A stretch of DNA of 64,000 nt from Sisyra terminalis. Lineage: Eukaryota; Arthropoda; Insecta; Neuroptera; Sisyridae. The DNA lies in assembly GCA_958496175.1 (NCBI GenBank), contig OY292278.1, positions 13,454,001-13,518,000 of the forward strand. The letters are read 5' to 3'. The notes below the pieces were generated by a model. It made no database searches, was not told where the DNA came from, and was given only the letters and a program-made list of their open reading frames with translations. The translations under genes were made by a program, and so were the position numbers. Below are positions 58,990 to 64,000 of the stretch, one piece after another (the first letter of the stretch is position 1; every line of letters starts with the position of its first letter).

Positions 58990-61009
58990 TCTATAATATA
59001 AAAATGAATCGCAAAATGTGTTGGTAAGCGCATAACTCAACAACGCCTGGACCGATTTTGATGAAATTTTTTGTGTATATTCGAGGGGGTTTGAGGATGG
59101 TTTAGATTTACCATTCGATTTGTTTTAACAATGTTTTAACAATGAATTTATTTATTTATAAATTTTACGCCTACTTGCTTTTTACGTCTAATATTATTTG
59201 TAATCATCGATTCCTGTGATTTATTTGGAAAAAGCTTAGCAACGTATGAATTTGACGTTTTTATTTATATAATTTGTGTTAAAATAATTATTTAATTCAT
59301 ATTTTTGAAGAGTGTTGCAAGCAAAAATATTGTAGGTCCACGTCATTTTGGCATTTCATTTTGCATTTATTATGTATCACAACGCAGTACGTGGAATTTT
59401 TGTAATTTTGAGCAAAGTTTGGGAACACCATTAACTTAGTAAAGTGGAAAAAATTGGTAGGGAAAATAATGTACCCCAAAGATGTGTCAACGGAAATTTT
59501 CCCATTATCAATATCGATAAATTGTTTGGAAAACACTTTTCCAGATTAGTCGTTCTGCATTTCGAATTGCAGAAGTGGACGACTTCAGACATTAAGGATC
59601 GACTTCTGTTTAAAAAATAAATGCTTGCCTTAAATTATCAAATTTATGGAACCATATGGAGAAACTTCACCTGGAAAAAAAACATAAGAATTGCATTGCT
59701 GAACGATTGAGCTGCAGAAGATTTATCCTAGAAATGAATGGATATCGGTAATAGCCGTGTTATTGGTTTGAATTTTTATTCCAATTAAACTGATTTAAAC
59801 GTTATCCTGCTGTTTTATAAAAAAGCTAGCAATTAAGTTAAAATTTTGAATGAGACAAAATTCGAAGGAAATTAAGTCAATATGCTTGATTCGTCGACAA
59901 GAACACTACCATTGCCGAGATTCAAAAGTTGTTTGGAAAATTCTTCAGTAGATGGATCATTCTGCAACGCAACTCATTGCCAGCTGAAATTTTTTTACAT
60001 TGTGTCACAAATTTTATGATTTTAAGCAGGACTATATTTTAATGGCAAAATCTAAACTTGGAATGATTGGCAATGTTTGGGAGAAATCGCCAATCAGTAA
60101 AATCATTGCGCCTTCAAAACATACTGAGTCATTGCGTCGAACTTTCAATTGTTTCAATGGTTATATGCGTTTCTTAAATAAAAATTACCGACAATATTAA
60201 ATTTACATATAAGTGTGGGTGACGTGAACTGCCAAATGCGTAAAATGCCAAGCCTAATTTATTTAAAAATTCATTTTATTCATTTTTATCCGTGAATTGT
60301 TAAGATATATTTATAGTTATTCTGCTATTCGGAAGGAAGACGAATCTAACAAATCATATATCATCATAATCGGTCCCGTCATTTTTCAAGCTCTAATTGG
60401 TCTACTACCCCTACTTTGTTTTTTATGCTGAAGATATCTGATTTGACAAACTTTGTATGTCAATGTAATGGCAAGATGCTTCAATGGAGAGAATCAATCC
60501 GAGGGCAACGCATGAACCCAAATACATAGCTTCAATAAAGCAAATCGTCAGCCTAAATTATCAATCTGCTAAGTTCACTTTTAAATTTTTTTGTTTTTTT
60601 GTTCCAATAGGAAGGAATAAAAAATTCTATCAAATGACTAACTGATAAATCTATTTAAATATAAAAATTTCTTAATATGCAAAATGAATCGGAAATCTGC
60701 TTTATGTAGTAACTTATGTGGCTTATATTCACTTTTTTTTTCTTTCCCTGAAGAAATTGTTAAAAAGAACTTAGCAGCTTAACAATTTAGGCCGACGAAA
60801 TGTGTTGGTTGACTTGCAATTGAAATAATTGATTTCTTTTTATATAATTTTTATTTTATTTTTATATATTTATTATTCTAATGAAGTATTGAACTTAAGT
60901 TTGTTCATTTTAATAATGATAATTTAAACTAAGTGTAACTAACATATTAATTTATAAAACACTACGTTCATTGCATGTTAGGCAGTACGAAGTTTGCTGG
61001 GTCAGCTAG
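58990..61009 (+). mobile_element. 2-kb Helitron (family B)
   Basis: Starts TCTATAATATAAAAATGAAT after A and ends GGGTCAGCTAG before T. The end GCAGTACGAAGTTTGC forms the subterminal hairpin. The first 120 bases (GTGTTGGTAAGCGCATAACT, GGACCGATTTTGATGAA) are the widespread insect Helitron head. The interior carries an antisense helicase fragment (59297-59536) and otherwise only small unassigned ORFs such as 60000-60200. Non-autonomous. Confidence 0.85.
59297..59536 (-). pseudogene. Helitron Pif1-like helicase fragment, antisense in a Helitron
   Basis: The minus-strand frame reads FSKQFIDIDNGKISVDTSLG, then YIIFPTNFFHFTK and VFPNFAQNYKN. This is the block between the helicase motifs of Helitron Rep/helicases (IGxGx...P.NF......VFPN...NY.N). 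About seven residues before VFPN appear deleted. It runs opposite to the TC-to-CTAG orientation of the host Helitron, so it was captured or nested, not the element's own gene. Confidence 0.6.
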
Positions 61010-61263
61010 TAATAAAATAAAAAAGAAATTGATCGAAGCGATTGCTGCCTCAATGTCTGTTTAATACGATCGACGTAAAATGAACGATCTGATACTTTGT
61101 AAATCACCATTGTTACAATAATTAAGGGATGAAAATTGAACTCAAAATTTAAGAATAATATTTAATTTTTTATTACAAATACAATTTAAAGTTTTAATAT
61201 CGCCTTTTATTGAAAATGTGTGAAATATTGAAACTTCGAAATAAATAAGTAATACTCTTCCTT

Positions 61264-61676
61264 TTAAGATGAAACGGCTGTATTGAGAATATTTAAATTC
61301 AAATCTGTATTCACAAGTCCGAGTTGATCTAAAATTTGATATTGATGAAAAAAACGATGACAAATAAAATAGAATAAAGATACATACTAGTGATCGAACT
61401 AAGAATATTTGTCGAACTACCTTGTGATGTTGGACAACAGTTACCAGTACATTGATCTAAAAAACACAGATGTTAGTAAAAAAATTAAATTAATATATAA
61501 AACTTACTCTGACAAGTAGTACAAACAGTAGGTACTGCAAAAAAATAAAATTAAGATAACAGTTTTATTTTTTTCTGAATAAATATGGATATGTAATCAC
61601 CTGGTCCACCATGTGATATATGGAACAATGCTCCAACAATGACAAAAGTCAAAACAAGCCATTTTGTGTGGAACAT
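61264..61676 (-). CDS. small secreted cysteine-rich peptide B (78 aa, four exons)
   Basis: Exons 61676-61601, 61534-61508, 61456-61388 and 61328-61264. Borders are GT..AG and all three introns are in phase 1; 237 nt, 78 aa plus TAA. Residues 1-24 are a signal peptide (MFHTKWLVLTFVIVGALFHI, then SHGG). Mature part: VPTVCTTCQNQCTGNCCPTS (C-x2-C-x3-C-x3-CC), then GSSTNILSSITNQLGLVNTD and NLNILNTAVSS. The tail from TNIL on matches peptide A (TNILS..T.Q.GLVNTD....NI.NT). The cysteine part differs and spans an extra 27-nt exon. TTTATA (TATAAA on the coding strand) lies about 77 bases upstream and an AATAAA about 55 bases after the stop. Function unknown; see peptide A. Confidence 0.75.
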
Positions 61677-61759
61677 TATGAATAATTGTCTTTTTTGAAA
61701 TTCCTTTAAGATATCAGTTTAAATTGATGACAAACTTAAGAAAGGTGCTCAATTTATAT

Positions 61760-62393
61760 CAATTGTCTATCAAATACAAATTGGAACAATTTTATTGATA
61801 AAAAAAAAAATTTATCTTTATATTTGGTGAGCCAAATACTATTGTTTCAAACTAAATATTATTGCAAACCAATCAAAGACAAAAGTATAAACGTTTTTTT
61901 TTCATAATTACATTTATTTATTAACAAAATCGAAATTATTTTTATTGCAGACAATTAATCGGAATGGAATTAATTTTATTCATTTTATCGTCTAGAATTG
62001 AATCAAGTTTTGACGCATTATCAGATATTTATGATATTTCAATAACAGACCAGAAAGCATATTGATTTATTAAAAATGTATTTAGCAAATAGAAATATTT
62101 TTTTCAAAATTTATTTTTGTCTTATTTACTACTATCAACTACTATGTATACATTAAATGTATACATAGAATATTTAATTTGCAAGCAGAATACTTTCTTT
62201 CGTTATTTCGTTTTTCAAAAGGAAATCTTTAACAAAATTTACTACTTTACAAGGTACTATTGTTTTTTAAACAGAAACATTGCTTGGTCCTTAATGACTA
62301 AAATAAAAAACATGTTAAAATTGGTAGTAAATGTTTCATTGTAGTAAATGATAAATATTAAATTCAAAGAGAAAATCAACTGGTTCCTAACTA
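61760..62393. other. intergenic, nothing recognised
   Basis: AT-rich. The 75-codon ORF at 62117 is Tyr/Phe/Asn-rich noise. Confidence 0.4.
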
Positions 62394-62470
62394 GGCGGAT
62401 CCTCCAGAGTGAAGCTCTTCCATTGCACTACCTACGGTTGAGTTGATCCTTGTGATTATCCCTAACGTGT
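62394..62470 (+). pseudogene. U1 snRNA pseudogene fragment
   Basis: GGCGGATCCTCCAGAGTGAA, then GCTCTTCCATTGCACTAC, GGTTGAGTTGATCCTTGTGA and TTATCCCTAACGTG follow the middle of insect U1 snRNA (stem-loop II loop ATTGCAC, the GTTGA.C strand, GCGATTATTCCTAA). Missing are the 5' end with its ACTTACCTG splice-site-pairing sequence, the Sm site and stem-loop IV. Several substitutions are present. It is therefore a truncated copy, not a working gene. Confidence 0.72.
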
Positions 62471-62849
62471 TCGAAGATCGAATAAAAATATTTAAGATAA
62501 TATTTGATTTTAAGTCCAAAAATCCCAGGGCTGTTTACTCGTAATTTCGTAAGTAATGAGAATGAAAATCTAAATCGCTATTCTTTAATAAATGGAACCA
62601 ATTTAGCCTAGCATAAAAATAAGAAAAAAATCATCAACAAATAAACTGCATTTTTTAAACAGGAATTCTGCCTTCAAACTGTTCATATCACAATAAAAAT
62701 TCAAATGGATTTTTTTGTTTTTACTATAAAAGATAAATTTGCAATCTGTACAATATATAAACATACAATAAGCAAAAGTGATAATTGTAATTAAAAATAA
62801 AAGTGAACTATAACTCGAAAAGAATTTCAAGTCAAAGCCACCTGGTTTG

Positions 62850-64000
62850 AGGACTTGATGAGAGGTACCAATCATTATTGAAACTCTCGAAGAATTAATA
62901 AGATGATTTCTTGGCCATGGCCTTTTCAATCGACGTGGAGGGTTTTTTAGGTGTTGTAATGATGCTAACGTTTGCACTTCTGGGTTTGTATGGTAGTGTA
63001 ATTTTTCATGAAATTTTTGAAATGTATGTGATACAAGTTCGGCCACATAGGGAATACTTAGGTCTCTATGGATTATTTCATTTTGAACATAATAAGGAGC
63101 ATTGAGAATTCTTCGGAGACAATTGGATTGAAAGGATTGGATTCGTTGTATATTGGAAGGCTTAGCGCAACCCCACAGTTCTGCTCCACCCGTTCAGATA
63201 GGTCGTAATATTGCTTTGTATAAAGTCAGTTAATTGTGTATACTAATTGTAGATTTGGGTCCTAGTAGTCCACGTAAAAGTCCGTAACGTCTGTTGAGTT
63301 CCTGTCTTTTCAGTCTGGTGTGTGGATTCCAAGTGAGATGGCTATCCAAGTAGAACCGTAGATAGCGAATTTCTGATGATTTTTTTAAGATTTCGTTTTC
63401 GAGGTATAATGGTGGGCAATTTTTTTTATTGAGGGTGAATGTGACATTTACACATTTTTCTTTGTTTATTTTTATTTTCCATTTTTGGTTCCATACTGTC
63501 AGAAGGACAAGGTAATATTGCAAATTTTTTGTAGCTTGAAGGGGGTTGGGATCCAAGGAAAGGATTGCAGTATCATTAGCATAGGTTGTTAATATGGTCT
63601 CAGGATGTGTAGGAATATCTGCGGTGTAAATACAGTACAGTACTGGCCCCAAAATGCTACCTTGAGGAACACCAGCTTGAATTTGTGTTAGTGGAGAGAA
63701 TTCGTTGTTGCACCTCACTCTAAAACATCTTTTGGAGAGGTAAGACTTGAGGATAAGGTAGTATTGAGTGGGAAGAACTTTTTTGAGCTTATATAACAGT
63801 CTTGGATGCCACACTCTATCGAAAGCCTGTGCAACATCCAGAAATGGTCCTTGGCAAAAATTTTTGTTTTCGAGGGCTGATGATATTTCATCCACAACTC
63901 TGAAGCATTGTTGAGTTGTAGAATGATGAGGCCTGAAACCAAATTGGTGGGAAGGAATGATATTTTTACTTTCAAGATAAGGAGTTATTTTAAGGAGGAG
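62850..64000 (-). mobile_element. Jockey-clade LINE ORF2, running off the window end
   Basis: The minus-strand frame is open to base 64000: SHQFGFRPHHSTTQQCFRVV, FLDVAQAFDRVWHPRLLY, QAGVPQGSILGPVLYCIYTA and TYANDTAILS. The thumb follows (RFYLDSHLTWNP), with a stop near 63230-63200, then GGAELWGCAKPSNIQRIQSF and APYYVQNEIIHRDLSIPYV to about 62900. These are standard Jockey RT blocks. As in the copy at 56 kb, the catalytic box is YAND instead of YADD. The two elements are clearly different families by sequence. The 5' part lies outside the window, and a 3' poly(A) could not be fixed. Confidence 0.88.

Noticed and set aside
58600..61009. Autonomous Helitron with its own Rep/helicase
   Set aside because: The only helicase-like piece is short, broken and antisense to the element.
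62603..63046. 147-codon minus-strand ORF as a gene
   Set aside because: Its first half is the C-terminal end of the Jockey ORF2 and its second half is read-through into AT-rich 3' sequence.
1..64000. CRISPR arrays, tRNA genes, rRNA genes
   Set aside because: No regular spacer-repeat array, no full tRNA cloverleaf and no rRNA core sequence were seen on either strand.

Overview
The window looks like a piece of an AT-rich insect nuclear genome. The genes are split by introns with GT..AG borders, polyadenylation signals follow the last exons, and the space between is filled with insect-type transposons: a mariner, Jockey-clade LINEs, Helitrons and several MITE or fold-back elements. The order of insect cannot be fixed from sequence alone. 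There are no operons, CRISPR arrays or bacterial features. Most long ORFs in any frame are chance ORFs, because the true coding exons are short.

Six gene models can be supported, and all splice phases close exactly. (1) + strand, 6319-18639: an HSDL1-like short-chain dehydrogenase, 6 coding exons, 327 aa. (2) - strand, 29293-24265: intraflagellar transport protein IFT81, 10 exons, 647 aa. (3) + strand, 42055-44454: a single-pass, cysteine-rich receptor resembling the insect TNF receptor Grindelwald, 6 coding exons, 278 aa. (4) - strand, 49505-48942: an intronless four-pass membrane protein of 187 aa. (5) and (6) + strand 54888-55223 and - strand 61676-61264: two very small multi-exon secreted peptides of 67 and 78 aa. 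They are divergent paralogues, and I do not recognise the family; this is the best candidate for something undescribed here.

Layout: 1-6.2 kb holds local duplications and a LINE tail. 6.3-18.7 kb is the HSDL1-like gene, whose introns host a TTAA-flanked element and a Helitron. 19.1-20.4 kb is a nearly intact mariner with 37-nt identical ends and one stop codon. 24.2-29.4 kb is IFT81. 33.3-34.4 kb is a TA-flanked inverted-repeat element nested in a LINE tail. 35.7-36.4 kb holds a fold-back element and a MITE with 9-bp target duplication. 42-44.5 kb is the receptor gene, with a duplicated piece of its own exon 5 in an intron. 45.8-47.5 kb is a degenerate tandem repeat. 50.1-51.9 kb is a composite containing a MITE, fold-back arms, an orphan heat-shock-type promoter and a Helitron piece. 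52-54.3 kb and 56-57.6 kb are Jockey, Helitron and mariner debris, with one LINE bounded by an 11-bp target duplication. 58.3-61.0 kb is a perfect-looking hairpin element plus a 2-kb Helitron. 62.4 kb is a U1 snRNA pseudogene fragment. 62.8-64 kb is another Jockey element running off the window end.

The genes do not form one pathway. The more unusual content is the pair of linked peptide genes, the orphan promoter with three heat-shock elements, and three unrelated-looking fold-back elements that each carry a hammerhead-like core (CTGANGA, a short stem, then GAAA or a variant of it).
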